DNA of 64,000 nucleotides from Apostichopus japonicus (GCF_037975245.1 NC_092574.1:14343213-14407212); one strand, 5' to 3'. Counted from the first letter of the stretch, positions 45,601 to 61,208 are shown. Made by a program: numbers and translations. The notes: generated by a model from the sequence alone, not told the origin.

Positions 45601-48543
45601 AATGATCAAATGGTGACATGATAACATGATAAAATGGTGAAATTGTAAAATGCTGAAATGGTGCAACGGTGAAAAAGGTGAAATGGTGAAATGATAAAAT
45701 GGGTAAAAGGTAAAATGGTGAAATGATAAAATGGTAAAAGTGTGAAATGGGTAAATGATAAAATGGTGAATGGTAAAATGGTGCAATGATCAAATGGTAA
45801 TATGGTAAAATGGTGGAATGGTGCAATGATCAAATGGTGACATGATAACATGATAAAATGGTGAAATGGTGCAACGGTGAAAAAGGTGAAATGGTAAAAT
45901 GATAAAATGGGTAAATGATAAAATGGTGAAATGATAAAATGGTAAAAGTGTGAAATGGGTAAATGATAAAATGGGTGAAATGATAAAATGGTGGAATGGT
46001 GCAATGATCAAATGGTGATATGGTAAAATGGTGGAATGGTGCAATGATCAAATGGTGACATGATAACATGATAAAATGGTGAAATTGTAAAATGCTGAAA
46101 TGGTGCAACGGTGAAAAAGGTGAAATGGTGAAATGATAAAATGGGTAAATGATAAAATGGTGAAATGATAAAATGGGTAAATGATAAAATGGGTAAATGG
46201 TAAAATGGTGAAATGATAAAGTGGTGAAATGGTAAAATGGTGAAATAATAAAATGGTAAAATGGGTGAAATGATAAAATGGTAAAATGGGTGAAATGATA
46301 AAATGGGTGAAATGATAAAATGGTGAATGGTAAAATGGTGGAATGGTGAAATTATAAAATGGTGAAATGGGTAAATGATAAAATGGGTGAAATGATAAAA
46401 TGGTGAATGGTAAAATGGGTAAATGATAAAATGGTGAAATGGGTAAATGATAAAATGGTGAAATGCGTAAATGATAAATTGGTAAAATGGTAAAAGTGTG
46501 AAATGGTGAAATGGGTTAATGATAAAATGGGTGAAATGATAAAATGGTCAATGGTAAAATGGTGGAAAGGTGCAATGATCAAATGGTGATATGGTAAAAT
46601 GGTGGAATGGTGCAATGATCAAATGGTGACATGATAACATGATAAAATGTTGAAATGGTGCAATGGTGAAAAAGGTGAAATGGTAAAATGATAAAATGGT
46701 GAAATGATAAAATGGGTAAATGATAAAATGGGCAAATGGTGAAATGATAAAATGGTGAAATGGTGAAATGGATGAAATGATAAAATGATCAAATGATAAA
46801 ATGGTAAAATGGTGAAATGATAAAATGGTAAAATGGGTGAAATGATAAAATGGGTGAAATGATAAAATGGGTGAAATGGGTAAATGGTGAAATGGATGAA
46901 ATGATAAAATGATGAAATGATGAAATGGTGAAATGGTAAAATGGTGAAATGATAAAATGGTAAAATGGGTGAAATGATAAAATGGGTGAAATGATAAAAT
47001 GATTAAATGGTAAAATGGTGAAATGGTGAATGGTGAAATGATAATATGGGTTTAATGATAAATTGGTGAAATGGTGAACTGGTTAAATGAAAAAATGGTG
47101 AAATGATAATAAAATGGTGAAATGGTAAATGATAAAATGGTGAAATGGTAAATTGGGTAAATGATAAAATGATGAAATGATAAAATGATGAAATGGTGAA
47201 ATGGTTAAAATGGTGAAATGGTAAAACGATAAAATGGTTAAAGGGTGAAATGATGAAATGTTGAAATGATGGAATGATGAAATGGTGAAATGGGTAAATG
47301 GTAAAATTGTGAAATGGGTGAATGATAAAATGGTGAAATGATAAATTGTGAAATGATAAAATGGTGAAATGGGTGAAATGATAAAATGGTTAAATGATAA
47401 AATGGTGAAATGGTAAAAGTGTGAAATGGTGAAATGGGTAAATGATAAAATGGGTGAAATGATAAAATGGTCAATGGTAAAATGGTGGAAAGGTGCAATG
47501 ATCAAATGGTGCTATGGTAAAATGGTGGAATGGTGCAATGATCAAATGGTGACATGATAAAATGGTGAAATTGTAAAATGCTGAAATGGTGAAATGATAA
47601 AATGGGTAAATGATAAAATGGTGAAATGATAAAATGGGTAAATGGTAAAATGGTGAAATGATAAAATGATGAAATGGTAAAATGGTGAAATGATAAAATG
47701 GTAAAATGGGTGAAATGATAAAATGGGTGAATGGTAAAATGGTGCAATGATCAAATGGTAATATGGTAAAATGGTGGAATGGTGCAATGATCAAATGGTG
47801 ACATGATAACATGATAAAATGGTGAAATGGTGCAACGGTGAAAAAGGTGAAATGGTAAAATGATAAAATGGGTAAATGATAAAATGGTAAAAGTGTGAAA
47901 TGGGTAAATGATAAAATGGGTGAAATGATAAAATGGTGGAATGGTGCAATGATCAAATGGTGATATGGTAAAATGGTGGAATGGTGCAATGATCAAATGG
48001 TGACATGATAACATGATAAAATGGTGAAATTGTAAAATGCTGAAATGGTGCAACAGTGAAAAAGGTGAAATGGTGAAATGATAAAATGGGTAAATGATAA
48101 AATGGTGAAATGATAAAATGGGTAAATGATAAAATGGGTAAATGGTAAAATGGTGAAATGATAAAGTGGTGAAATGGTAAAATGGTGAAATAATAAAATG
48201 GTAAAATGGGTGAAATGATAAAATGGGTGAAATGATAAAATGGTGAATGGTAAAATGGTGGAATGGTGAAATTATAAAATGGTGAAATGGGTAAATGATA
48301 AAATGGGTGAAATGATAAAATGGTGAATGGTAAAATGGGTAAATGATAAAATGGTGAAATGATAAAATGGTGAAATGGGTAAATGATAAAATGGTGAAAT
48401 GCATAAATGATAAATTGGTAAAATGGTAAAAGTGTGAAATGGGTTAATGATAAAATGGGTGAAATGATAAAATGGTCAATGGTAAAATGGTGGAAAGGTG
48501 CAATGATCAAATGGTGATATGGTAAAATGGTGGAATGGTGCAA
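42670..48543. repeat. Satellite higher-order unit, long form copy 2 (5874 bp)
   Basis: Matches the previous unit at many positions with a constant offset of about 5871 bp (for example 37970/43841, 38122/43993, 38346/44217). The same internal sub-block repeats at 1589-bp spacing (45026 and 46615). Shared private variants, such as GACAGGATAACATG, identify homologous positions. Confidence 0.8.
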
Positions 48544-51270
48544 TGATCAAATGGTGACATGATAACATGATAAAATGTTGAAATGGTGCAATGGTGAAAA
48601 AGGTGAAATGGTAAAATGATAAAATGGTGAAATGATAAAATGGGTAAATGAAATTGTAAAATGCAGAAATGGTGAAATGATAAAATGGGTAAATGATAAA
48701 ATGGTGAAATGATAAAATGGGTAAATGGTAAAATGGTGAAATGATAAAATGATGAAATGGTGAAATGATAAAATGGGTGAAATGATAAAATGATGAAATG
48801 GTGAAGTGATAAATGGTGAAATGATAATATGGGTTTAATGATAAAATGGTGAAATGGTTAAATGAAAAAATGGTGAAATGATAAAATGGTGAAATGGATA
48901 AATGATAAAATGGCTAAATGATAAAATGGTGAAATGGTAAAAGTGTGAAATGGTGAAATGGGTAAATGATAAAATGGGTGAAATGATAAAATGGTCAATG
49001 GTAAAATGGTGGAAAGGTGCAATGATCAAATGGTGCTATGGTAAAATGGTGGAATGGTGCAATGATCAAATGGTGACATGATAAAATGGTGAAATTGTAA
49101 AATGCTGAAATGGTGAAATGATAAAATGGGTAAATGATAAAATGGTGAAATGATAAAATGGGTAAATGATAAAATGGTGAAATGATAAAATGGGTGAAAT
49201 GATAAAATGGTGAATGGCAAAATGGTGGAATGGTGCAATGATCAAATGGTGATATGGTAAAATGGTGGAATGGTGCAATGATCAAATGGTGACAGGATAA
49301 CATGATAAAATGGTGAAATTGTAAAATGCTGAAATGGTGCAACGGTGAAAAAGGTGAAATGGTGAAATGATAAAATGGGTAAATGATAAAATGGTGAAAT
49401 GATAAAATGGGTAAATGGTGAAATGATAAAATGGTAAAAGTGTGAAATGGGTAAATGATAAAATGGGTGAAATGATAAAATGGTGAATGGTGGAATGGTG
49501 CAATGATCAAGGTTATATGGTAAAATGGTGGGATGGTGCAATGATCAAATGGTGACATGATAACATGATAAAATGGTGAAATTGTAAAATGCTGAAATGG
49601 TGCAACGGTGAAAAAGGTGAAATGGTGAAATGATAAAATGGGTAAAAGGTAAAATGGTGAAATGATAAAATGGTAAAAGTGTGAAATGGGTAAATGATAA
49701 AATGGTGAATGGTAAAATGGTGCAATGTTCAAATGGTAATATGGTAAAATGGTGGAATGGTGCAATGATCAAATGGTGACATGATAACATGATAAAATGG
49801 TGAAATGGTGCAACGGTGAAAAAGGTGAAATGGTAAAATGATAAAATGGGTAAATGATAAAATGGTGAAATGATAAAATGGTAAAAGTGTGAAATGGGTA
49901 AATGATAAAATGGGTGAAATGATAAAATGGTGGAATGGTGCAATGATCAAATGGTGATATGGTAAAATGGTGGAATGGTGCAATGATCAAATGGTGACAT
50001 GATAACATGATAAAATGGTGAAATTGTAAAATGCTGAAATGGTGCAACGGTGAAAAAGGTGAAATGGTGAAATGATAAAATGGGTAAATGATAAAATGGT
50101 GAAATGATAAAATGGGTAAATGATAAAATGGGTAAATGGTAAAATGGTGAAATGATAAAGTGGTGAAATGGTAAAATGGTGAAATGGTGAAATAATAAAA
50201 TGGTAAAATGGGTGAAATGATAAAATGGTAAAATGGGTGAAATGATAAAATGGGTGAAATGATAAAATGGTGAATGGTAAAATGGTGGAATGGTGAAATT
50301 ATAAAATGGTGAAATGGGTAAATGATAAAATGGGTGAAATGATAAAATGGTGAATGGTAAAATGGGTAAATGATAAAATGGTGAAATGATAAAATGGTGA
50401 AATGGGTAAATGATAAAATGGTGAAATGCGTAAATGATAAATTGGTAAAATGGTAAAAGTGTGAAATGGTGAAATGGGTTAATGATAAAATGGGTGAAAT
50501 GATAAAATGGTCAATGGTATAATGGTGGAAAGGTGCAATGATCAAATGGTGATATGGTAAAATGTTGAAATGGTGCAATGGTGAAAAAGGTGAAATGGTA
50601 AAATGATAAAATGGTAAAAGTGTGAAATGGGTAAATGATAAAATGGGTGAAATGATAAAATGGTGGAATGGTGCAATGATCAAATGGTGATATGGTAAAA
50701 TGGTGGAATGGTGCAATGATCAAATGGTGACATGATAACATGATAAAATGGTGAAATTGTAAAATGCTGAAATGGTGCAACGGTGAAAAAGGTGAAATGA
50801 TAAAATGGGTAAATGATAAAATGGTGAAATGATAAAATGGGTAAATGATAAAATGGGTAAATGGTAAAATGGTGGAATGATAAAGTGGTGAAATGGTAAA
50901 ATGGTGAAATGGTGAAATAATAAAATGGTAAAATGGGTGAAATGATAAAATGGGTGAAATGATAAAATGGTGAATGGTAAAATGGTGGAATGGTGAAATT
51001 ATAAAATGGTGAAATGGGTAAATGATAAAATGGGTGAAATGATAAAATGGTGAATGGTAAAATGGGTAAATGATAAAATGGTGAAATGATAAAATGGTGA
51101 AATGGGTAAATGATAAAATGGTGAAATGCATAAATGATAAATTGGTAAAATGGTAAAAGTGTGAAATGGGTTAATGATAAAATGGGTGAAATGATAAAAT
51201 GGTCAATGGTAAAATGGTGGAAAGGTGCAATGATCAAATGGTGATATGGTAAAATGGTGGAATGGTGCAA
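48544..51270. repeat. Satellite short higher-order unit 1 (2727 bp)
   Basis: Begins after the anchor box with the same sequence as the long units (ATGTTGAAATGGTGCAATGG, then AATGAAATTGTAAAATGCAG), but reaches the next anchor in about half the distance. It contains a diagnostic lesion CAATGATCAAGGTTATATGG near 49502, absent from the long units. Confidence 0.85.
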
Positions 51271-53981
51271 TGATCAAATGGTGACATGATAACATGATAA
51301 AATGTTGAAATGGTGCAATGGTGAAAAAGGTGAAATGGTAAAATGATAAAATGGTGAAATGATAAAATGGGTAAATGAAATTGTAAAATGCAGAAATGGT
51401 GAAATGATAAAATGGGTAAATGATAAAATGGTGAAATGATAAAATGGGTAAATGGTAAAATGGTGAAATGATAAAATGATGAAATGGTGAAATGATAAAA
51501 TGGGTGAAATGATAAAATGATGAAATGGTGAAGTGATAAATGGTGAAATGATAATATGGGTTTAATGATAAAATGGTGAAATGGTTAAATGAAAAAATGG
51601 TGAAATGATAAAATGGTGAAATGGATAAATGATAAAATGGCTAAATGATAAAATGGTGAAATGGTAAAAGTGTGAAATGGTGAAATGGGTAAATGATAAA
51701 ATGGGTGAAATGATAAAATGGTCAATGGTAAAATGGTGGAAAGGTGCAATGATCAAATGGTGCTATGGTAAAATGGTGGAATGGTGCAATGATCAAATGG
51801 TGACATGATAAAATGGTGAAATTGTAAAATGCTGAAATGGTGAAATGATAAAATGGGTAAATGATAAAATGGTGAAATGATAAAATGGGTAAATGATAAA
51901 ATGGTGAAATGATAAAATGGGTGAAATGATAAAATGGTGAATGGCAAAATGGTGGAATGGTGCAATGATCAAATGGTGATATGGTAAAATGGTGGAATGG
52001 TGCAATGATCAAATGGTGACATGATAACATGATAAAATGGTGAAATTGTAAAATGCTGAAATGGTGCAACGGTGAAAAAGGTGAAATGGTGAAATGATAA
52101 AATGGGTAAATGATAAAATGGTGAAATGATAAAATGGGTAAATGGTGAAATGATAAAATGGTAAAAGTGTGAAATGGGTAAATGATAAAATGGGTGAAAT
52201 GATAAAATGGTGAATGGTGGAATGGTGCAATGATCAAGGTTATATGGTAAAATGGTGGGATGGTGCAATGATCAAATGGTGACATGATAACATGATAAAA
52301 TGGTGAAATTGTAAAATGCTGAAATGGTGCAACGGTGAAAAAGGTGAAATGGTGAAACGATAAAATGGGTAAAAGGTAAAATGGTGAAATGATAAAATGG
52401 TAAAAGTGTGAAATGGGTAAATGATAAAATGGTGAATGGTAAAATGGTGCAATGTTCAAATGGTAATATGGTAAAATGGTGGAATGGTGCAATGATCAAA
52501 TGGTGACATGATAACATGATAAAATGGTGAAATGGTGCAACGGTGAAAAAGGTGAAATGGTAAAATGATAAAATGGGTAAATGATAAAATGGTGAAATGA
52601 TAAAATGGTAAAAGTGTGAAATGGGTAAATGATAAAATGGGTGAAATGATAAAATGGTGGAATGGTGCAATGATCAAATGGTGATATGGTAAAATGGTGG
52701 AATGGTGCAATGATCAAATGGTGACATGATAACATGATAAAATGGTGAAATTGTAAAATGCTGAAATGGTGCAACGGTGAAAAAGGTGAAATGGTGAAAT
52801 GATAAAATGGTGAAATGATAAAATGGGTAAATGATAAAATGGGTAAATGGTAAAATGGTGAAATGATAAAGTGGTGAAATGGTAAAATGGTGAAATGGTG
52901 AAATAATAAAATGGTAAAATGGGTGAAATGATAAAATGGTAAAATGGGTGAAATGATAAAATGGGTGAAATGATAAAATGGTGAATGGTAAAATGGTGGA
53001 ATGGTGAAATTATAAAATGGTGAAATGGGTAAATGATAAAATGGGTGAAATGATAAAATGGTGAATGGTAAAATGGGTAAATGATAAAATGGTGAAATGA
53101 TAAAATGGTGAAATGGGTAAATGATAAAATGGTGAAATGCGTAAATGATAAATTGGTAAAATGGTAAAAGTGTGAAATGGTGAAATGGGTTAATGATAAA
53201 ATGGGTGAAATGATAAAATGGTCAATGGTATAATGGTGGAAAGGTGCAATGATCAAATGGTGATATGGTAAAATGTTGAAATGGTGCAATGGTGAAAAAG
53301 GTGAAATGGTAAAATGATAAAATGGTAAAAGTGTGAAATGGGTAAATGATAAAATGGGTGAAATGATAAAATGGTGGAATGGTGCAATGATCAAATGGTG
53401 ATATGGTAAAATGGTGGAATGGTGCAATGATCAAATGGTGACATGATAACATGATAAAATGGTGAAATTGTAAAATGCTGAAATGGTGCAACGGTGAAAA
53501 AGGTGAAATGATAAAATGGGTAAATGATAAAATGGTGAAATGATAAAATGGGTAAATGATAAAATGGGTAAATGGTAAAATGGTGGAATGATAAAGTGGT
53601 GAAATGGTAAAATGGTGAAATGGTGAAATAATAAAATGGTAAAATGGGTGAAATGATAAAATGGGTGAAATGATAAAATGGTGAATGGTAAAATGGTGGA
53701 ATGGTGAAATTATAAAATGGTGAAATGGGTAAATGATAAAATGGGTGAAATGATAAAATGGTGAATGGTAAAATGGGTAAATGATAAAATGGTGAAATGA
53801 TAAAATGGTGAAATGGGTAAATGATAAAATGGTGAAATGCATAAATGATAAATTGGTAAAATGGTAAAAGTGTGAAATGGGTTAATGATAAAATGGGTGA
53901 AATGATAAAATGGTCAATGGTAAAATGGTGGAAAGGTGCAATGATCAAATGGTGATATGGTAAAATGGTGGAATGGTGCAA
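51271..53981. repeat. Satellite short higher-order unit 2 (2711 bp)
   Basis: Near-identical to unit 1 and carries the same CAAGGTTATATGG lesion (near 52233). It adds a private AACGATAAAATGGG variant (near 52356) that is shared with units 3 and 6. Confidence 0.85.
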
Positions 53982-56725
53982 TGATCAAATGGTGACATGA
54001 TAACATGATAAAATGTTGAAATGGTGCAATGGTGAAAAAGGTGAAATGGTAAAATGATAAAATGGTGAAATGATAAAATGGGTAAATGAAATTGTAAAAT
54101 GCAGAAATGGTGAAATGATAAAATGGGTAAATGATAAAATGGTGAAATGATAAAATGGGTAAATGGTAAAATGATAAAATGATGAAATGGTGAAATGATA
54201 AAATGGGTGAAATGATAAAATGATGAAATGGTGAAGTGATAAATGGTGAAATGATAATATGGGTTTAATGATAAAATGGTGAAATGGTTAAATGAAAAAA
54301 TGGTGAAATGATAAAATGGTGAAATGGATAAATGATAAAATGGCTAAATGATAAAATGGTGAAATGGTAAAAGTGTGAAATGGTGAAATGGGTAAATGAT
54401 AAAATGGGTGAAATGATAAAATGGTCAATGGTAAAATGGTGGAAAGGTGCAATGATCAAATGGTGCTATGGTAAAATGGTGGAATGGTGCAATGATCAAA
54501 TGGTGACATGATAAAATGGTGAAATTGTAAAATGCTGAAATGGTGAAATGATAAAATGGGTAAATGATAAAATGGTGAAATGATAAAATGGGTAAATGAT
54601 AAAATGGTGAAATGATAAAATGGGTGAAATGATAAAATGGTGAATGGCAAAATGGTGGAATGGTGCAATGATCAAATGGTGATATGGTAAAATGGTGGAA
54701 TGGTGCAATGATCAAATGGTGACATGATAACATGATAAAATGGTGAAATTGTAAAATGCTGAAATGGTGCAACGGTGAAAAAGGTGAAATGGTGAAATGA
54801 TAAAATGGGTAAATGATAAAATGGTGAAATGATAAAATGGGTAAATGGTGAAATGATAAAATGGTAAAAGTGTGAAATGGGTAAATGATAAAATGGGTGA
54901 AATGATAAAATGGTGAATGGTGGAATGGTGCAATGATCAAGGTTATATGGTAAAATGGTGGGATGGTGCAATGATCAAATGGTGACATGATAACATGATA
55001 AAATGGTGAAATTGTAAAATGCTGAAATGGTGCAACGGTGAAAAAGGTGAAATGGTGAAACGATAAAATGGGTAAAAGGTAAAATGGTGAAATGATAAAA
55101 TGGTAAAAGTGTGAAATGGGTAAATGATAAAATGGTGAATGGTAAAATGGTGCAATGTTCAAATGGTAATATGGTAAAATGGTGGAATGGTGCAATGATC
55201 AAATGGTGACATGATAACATGATAAAATGGTGAAATGGTGCAACGGTGAAAAAGGTGAAATGGTAAAATGATAAAATGGGTAAATGATAAAATGGTGAAA
55301 TGATAAAATGGTAAAAGTGTGAAATGGGTAAATGATAAAATGGGTGAAATGATAAAATGGTGGAATGGTGCAATGATCAAATGGTGATATGGTAAAATGG
55401 TGGAATGGTGCAATGATCAAATGGTGACATGATAACATGATAAAATGGTGAAATTGTAAAATGCTGAAATGGTGCAACGGTGAAAAAGGTGAAATGGTGA
55501 AATGATAAAATGGGTAAATGATAAAATGGTGAAATGATAAAATGGGTAAATGATAAAATGGGTAAATGGTAAAATGGTGAAATGATAAAGTGGTGAAATG
55601 GTAAAATGGTGAAATGGTGAAATAATAAAATGGTAAAATGGGTGAAATGATAAAATGGTAAAATGGGTGAAATGATAAAATGGGTGAAATGATAAAATGG
55701 TGAATGGTAAAATGGTGGAATGGTGAAATTATAAAATGGTGAAATGGGTAAATGATAAAATGGGTGAAATGATAAAATGGTGAATGGTAAAATGGGTAAA
55801 TGATAAAATGGTGAAATGATAAAATGGTGAAATGGGTAAATGATAAAATGGTGAAATGCGTAAATGATAAATTGGTAAAATGGTAAAAGTGTGAAATGGT
55901 GAAATGGGTTAATGATAAAATGGGTGAAATGATAAAATGGTCAATGGTATAATGGTGGAAAGGTGCAATGATCAAATGGTGATATGGTAAAATGTTGAAA
56001 TGGTGCAATGGTGAAAAAGGTGAAATGGTAAAATGATAAAATGGTAAAAGTGTGAAATGGGTAAATGATAAAATGGGTGAAATGATAAAATGGTGGAATG
56101 GTGCAATGATCAAATGGTGATATGGTAAAATGGTGGAATGGTGCAATGATCAAATGGTGACATGATAACATGATAAAATGGTGAAATTGTAAAATGCTGA
56201 AATGGTGCAACGGTGAAAAAGGTGAAATGATAAAATGGGTAAATGATAAAATGGTGAAATGATAAAATGGGTAAATGATAAAATGGGTAAATGGTAAAAT
56301 GGTGAAATGATAAAGTGGTGAAATGGTAAAATGGTGAAATGGTGAAATAATAAAATGGTAAAATGGGTGAAATGATAAAATGGTAAAATGGGTGAAATGA
56401 TAAAATGGGTGAAATGATAAAATGGTGAATGGTAAAATGGTGGAATGGTGAAATTATAAAATGGTGAAATGGGTAAATGATAAAATGGGTGAAATGATAA
56501 AATGGTGAATGGTAAAATGGGTAAATGATAAAATGGTGAAATGATAAAATGGTGAAATGGGTAAATGATAAAATGGTGAAATGCGTAAATGATAAATTGG
56601 TAAAATGGTAAAAGTGTGAAATGGGTTAATGATAAAATGGGTGAAATGATAAAATGGTCAATGGTAAAATGGTGGAAAGGTGCAATGATCAAATGGTGAT
56701 ATGGTAAAATGGTGGAATGGTGCAA
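53982..56725. repeat. Satellite short higher-order unit 3 (2744 bp)
   Basis: Same order of marker boxes as unit 2, with the CAAGGTTATATGG lesion near 54938 and the AACGATAAAATGGG variant near 55059. Near 54160 it lacks one 16-bp stretch (GGTAAAATGATAAAATGATG, where neighbouring units have an extra ATGGTGAA octamer and its partner). Confidence 0.85.
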
Positions 56726-59469
56726 TGATCAAATGGTGACATGATAACATGATAAAATGTTGAAATGGTGCAATGGTGAAAAAGGTGAAATGGTAAAATG
56801 ATAAAATGGTGAAATGATAAAATGGGTAAATGAAATTGTAAAATGCAGAAATGGTGAAATGATAAAATGGGTAAATGATAAAATGGTGAAATGATAAAAT
56901 GGGTAAATGGTAAAATGGTGAAATGATAAAATGATGAAATGGTGAAATGATAAAATGGGTGAAATGATGAAATGGTGAAGTGATAAATGGTGAAATGATA
57001 ATATGGGTTTAATGATAAAATGGTGAAATGGTTAAATGAAAAAATGGTGAAATGATAAAATGGTGAAATGGATAAATGATAAAATGGCTAAATGATAAAA
57101 TGGTGAAATGGTAAAAGTGTGAAATGGTGAAATGGGTAAATGATAAAATGGGTGAAATGATAAAATGGTCAATGGTAAAATGGTGGAAAGGTGCAATGAT
57201 CAAATGGTGCTATGGTAAAATGGTGGAATGGTGCAATGATCAAATGGTGACATGATAAAATGGTGAAATTGTAAAATGCTGAAATGGTGAAATGATAAAA
57301 TGGGTAAATGATAAAATGGTGAAATGATAAAATGGGTAAATGATAAAATGGTGAAATGATAAAATGGGTGAAATGATAAAATGGTGAATGGCAAAATGGT
57401 GGAATGGTGCAATGATCAAATGGTGATATGGTAAAATGGTGGAATGGTGCAATGATCAAATGGTGACATGATAACATGATAAAATGGTGAAATTGTAAAA
57501 TGCTGAAATGGTGCAACGGTGAAAAAGGTGAAATGGTGAAATGATAAAATGGGTAAATGATAAAATGGTGAAATGATAAAATGGGTAAATGGTGAAATGA
57601 TAAAATGGTAAAAGTGTGAAATGGGTAAATGATAAAATGGGTGAAATGATAAAATGGTGAATGGTGGAATGGAGCAATGATCAAGGTTATATGGTAAAAT
57701 GGTGGGATGGTGCAATGATCAAATGGTGACATGATAACATGATAAAATGGTGAAATTGTAAAATGCTGAAATGGTGCAACGGTGAAAAAGGTGAAATGGT
57801 GAAATGATAAAATGGGTAAAAGGTAAAATGGTGAAATGATAAAATGGTAAAAGTGTGAAATGGGTAAATGATAAAATGGTGAATGGTAAAATGGTGCAAT
57901 GTTCAAATGGTAATATGGTAAAATGGTGGAATGGTGCAATGATCAAATGGTGACATGATAACATGATAAAATGGTGAAATGGTGCAACGGTGAAAAAGGT
58001 GAAATGGTAAAATGATAAAATGGGTAAATGATAAAATGGTGAAATGATAAAATGGTAAAAGTGTGAAATGGGTAAATGATAAAATGGGTGAAATGATAAA
58101 ATGGTGGAATGGTGCAATGATCAAATGGTGATATGGTAAAATGGTGGAATGGTGCAATGATCAAATGGTGACATGATAACATGATAAAATGGTGAAATTG
58201 TAAAATGCTGAAATGGTGCAACGGTGAAAAAGGTGAAATGGTGAAATGATAAAATGGGTAAATGATAAAATGGTGAAATGATAAAATGGGTAAATGATAA
58301 AATGGGTAAATGGTAAAATGGTGAAATGATAAAGTGGTGAAATGGTAAAATGGTGAAATGGTGAAATAATAAAATGGTAAAATGGGTGAAATGATAAAAT
58401 GGTAAAATGGGTGAAATGATAAAATGGGTGAAATGATAAAATGGTGAATGGTAAAATGGTGGAATGGTGAAATTATAAAATGGTGAAATGGGTAAATGAT
58501 AAAATGGGTGAAATGATAAAATGGTGAATGGTAAAATGGGTAAATGATAAAATGGTGAAATGATAAAATGGTGAAATGGGTAAATGATAAAATGGTGAAA
58601 TGCGTAAATGATAAATTGGTAAAATGGTAAAAGTGTGAAATGGTGAAATGGGTTAATGATAAAATGGGTGAAATGATAAAATGGTCAATGGTATAATGGT
58701 GGAAAGGTGCAATGATCAAATGGTGATATGGTAAAATGTTGAAATGGTGCAATGGTGAAAAAGGTGAAATGGTAAAATGATAAAATGGTAAAAGTGTGAA
58801 ATGGGTAAATGATAAAATGGGTGAAATGATAAAATGGTGGAATGGTGCAATGATCAAATGGTGATATGGTAAAATGGTGGAATGGTGCAATGATCAAATG
58901 GTGACATGATAACATGATAAAATGGTGAAATTGTAAAATGCTGAAATGGTGCAACGGTGAAAAAGGTGAAATGGTGAAATGATAAAATGGGTAAATGATA
59001 AAATGGTGAAATGATAAAATGGGTAAATGATAAAATGGTAAAATGGTGAAATGATAAAGTGGTGAAATGGTAAAATGGTGAAATGGTGAAATAATAAAAT
59101 GGTAAAATGGGTGAAATGATAAAATGGTAAAATGGGTGAAATGATAAAATGGGTGAAATGATAAAATGGTGAATGGTAAAATGGTGGAATGGTGAAATTA
59201 TAAAATGGTGAAATGGGTAAATGATAAAATGGGTGAAATGATAAAATGGTGAATGGTAAAATGGGTAAATGATAAAATGGTGAAATGATAAAATGGTGAA
59301 ATGGGTAAATGATAAAATGGTGAAATGCGTAAATGATAAATTGGTAAAATGGTAAAAGTGTGAAATGGGTTAATGATAAAATGGGTGAAATGATAAAATG
59401 GTCAATGGTAAAATGGTGGAAAGGTGCAATGATCAAATGGTGATATGGTAAAATGGTGGAATGGTGCAA
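56726..59469. repeat. Satellite short higher-order unit 4 (2744 bp)
   Basis: Colinear with unit 3. Private changes include TGGAGCAATGATCAAGG near 57669 and loss of two octamers near 56965. It keeps AATGATAAAATGGG where units 2, 3 and 6 have AACGATAAAATGGG. Confidence 0.85.
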
Positions 59470-61208
59470 TGATCAAATGGTGACATGATAACATGATAAA
59501 ATGTTGAAATGGTGCAATGGTGAAAAAGGTGAAATGGTAAAATGATAAAATGGTGAAATGATAAAATGGGTAAATGAAATTGTAAAATGCAGAAATGGTG
59601 AAATGATAAAATGGGTAAATGATAAAATGGTGAAATGATAAAATGGGTAAATGGTAAAATGGTGAAATGATAAAATGATGAAATGGTGAAATGATAAAAT
59701 GGGTGAAATGATAAAATGATGAAATGGTGAAGTGATAAATGGTGAAATGATAATATGGGTTTAATGATAAAATGGTGAAATGGTTAAATGAAAAAATGGT
59801 GAAATGATAAAATGGTGAAATGGATAAATGATAAAATGGCTAAATGATAAAATGGTGAAATGGTAAAAGTGTGAAATGGTGAAATGGGTAAATGATAAAA
59901 TGGGTGAAATGATAAAATGGTCAATGGTAAAATGGTGGAAAGGTGCAATGATCAAATGGTGCTATGGTAAAATGGTGGAATGGTGCAATGATCAAATGGT
60001 GACATGATAAAATGGTGAAATTGTAAAATGCTGAAATGGTGAAATGATAAAATGGGTAAATGATAAAATGGTGAAATGATAAAATGGGTAAATGATAAAA
60101 TGGTGAAATGATAAAATGGGTGAAATGATAAAATGGTGAATGGCAAAATGGTGGAATGGTGCAATGATCAAATGGTGATATGGTAAAATGGTGGAATGGT
60201 GCAATGATCAAATGGTGACATGATAACATGATAAAATGGTGAAATTGTAAAATGCTGAAATGGTGCAACGGTGAAAAAGGTGAAATGGTGAAATGATAAA
60301 ATGGGTAAATGATAAAATGGTGAAATGATAAAATGATGAAATGGTGAAATGATAAAATGGGTGAAATGATAAAATGATGAAATGGTGAAGTGATAAATGG
60401 TGAAATGATAATATGGGTTTAATGATAAAATGGTGAAATGGTTAAATGAAAAAATGGTGAAATGATAAAATGGTGAAATGGATAAATGATAAAATGGCTA
60501 AATGATAAAATGGTGAAATGGTAAAAGTGTGAAATGGTGAAATGGGTAAATGATAAAATGGGTGAAATGATAAAATGGTCAATGGTAAAATGGTGGAAAG
60601 GTGCAATGATCAAATGGTGCTATGGTAAAATGGTGGAATGGTGCAATGATCAAATGGTGACATGATAACATGATAAAATGGTGAAATTGTAAAATGCTGA
60701 AATGGTGCAACGGTGAAAAAGGTGAAATGGTGAAATGATAAAATGGGTAAATGATAAAATGGTGAAATGATAAAATGGGTAAATGATAAAATGGGTAAAT
60801 GGTAAAATGGTGAAATGATAAAGTGGTGAAATGGTAAAATGGTGAAATGGTGAAATAATAAAATGGTAAAATGGGTGAAATGATAAAATGGGTGAAATGA
60901 TAAAATGGTGAATGGTAAAATGGTGGAATGGTGAAATTATAAAATGGTGAAATGGGTAAATGATAAAATGAGTGAAATGATAAAATGGTGAATGGTAAAA
61001 TGGGTAAATGATTAAATGGTGAAATGATAAAATGGTGAAATGGGTAAATGATAAAATGGTGAAATGCATAAATGATAAATTGGTAAAATGGTAAAAGTGT
61101 GAAATGGGTTAATGATAAAATGGGTGAAATGATAAAATGGTCAATGGTAAAATGGTGGAAAGGTGCAATGATCAAATGGTGATATGGTAAAATGGTGGAA
61201 TGGTGCAA
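59470..61208. repeat. Satellite short higher-order unit 5, rearranged (1739 bp)
   Basis: About 1 kb shorter than its neighbours. A marker sequence (ATAATATGGGTTTAATGATA, followed by GGTTAAATGAAAAAATGG) occurs twice within it, at about 59750 and 60408, only 658 bp apart instead of about 2.7 kb. The pattern is that expected of a deletion or unequal exchange between out-of-register units. Confidence 0.8.
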
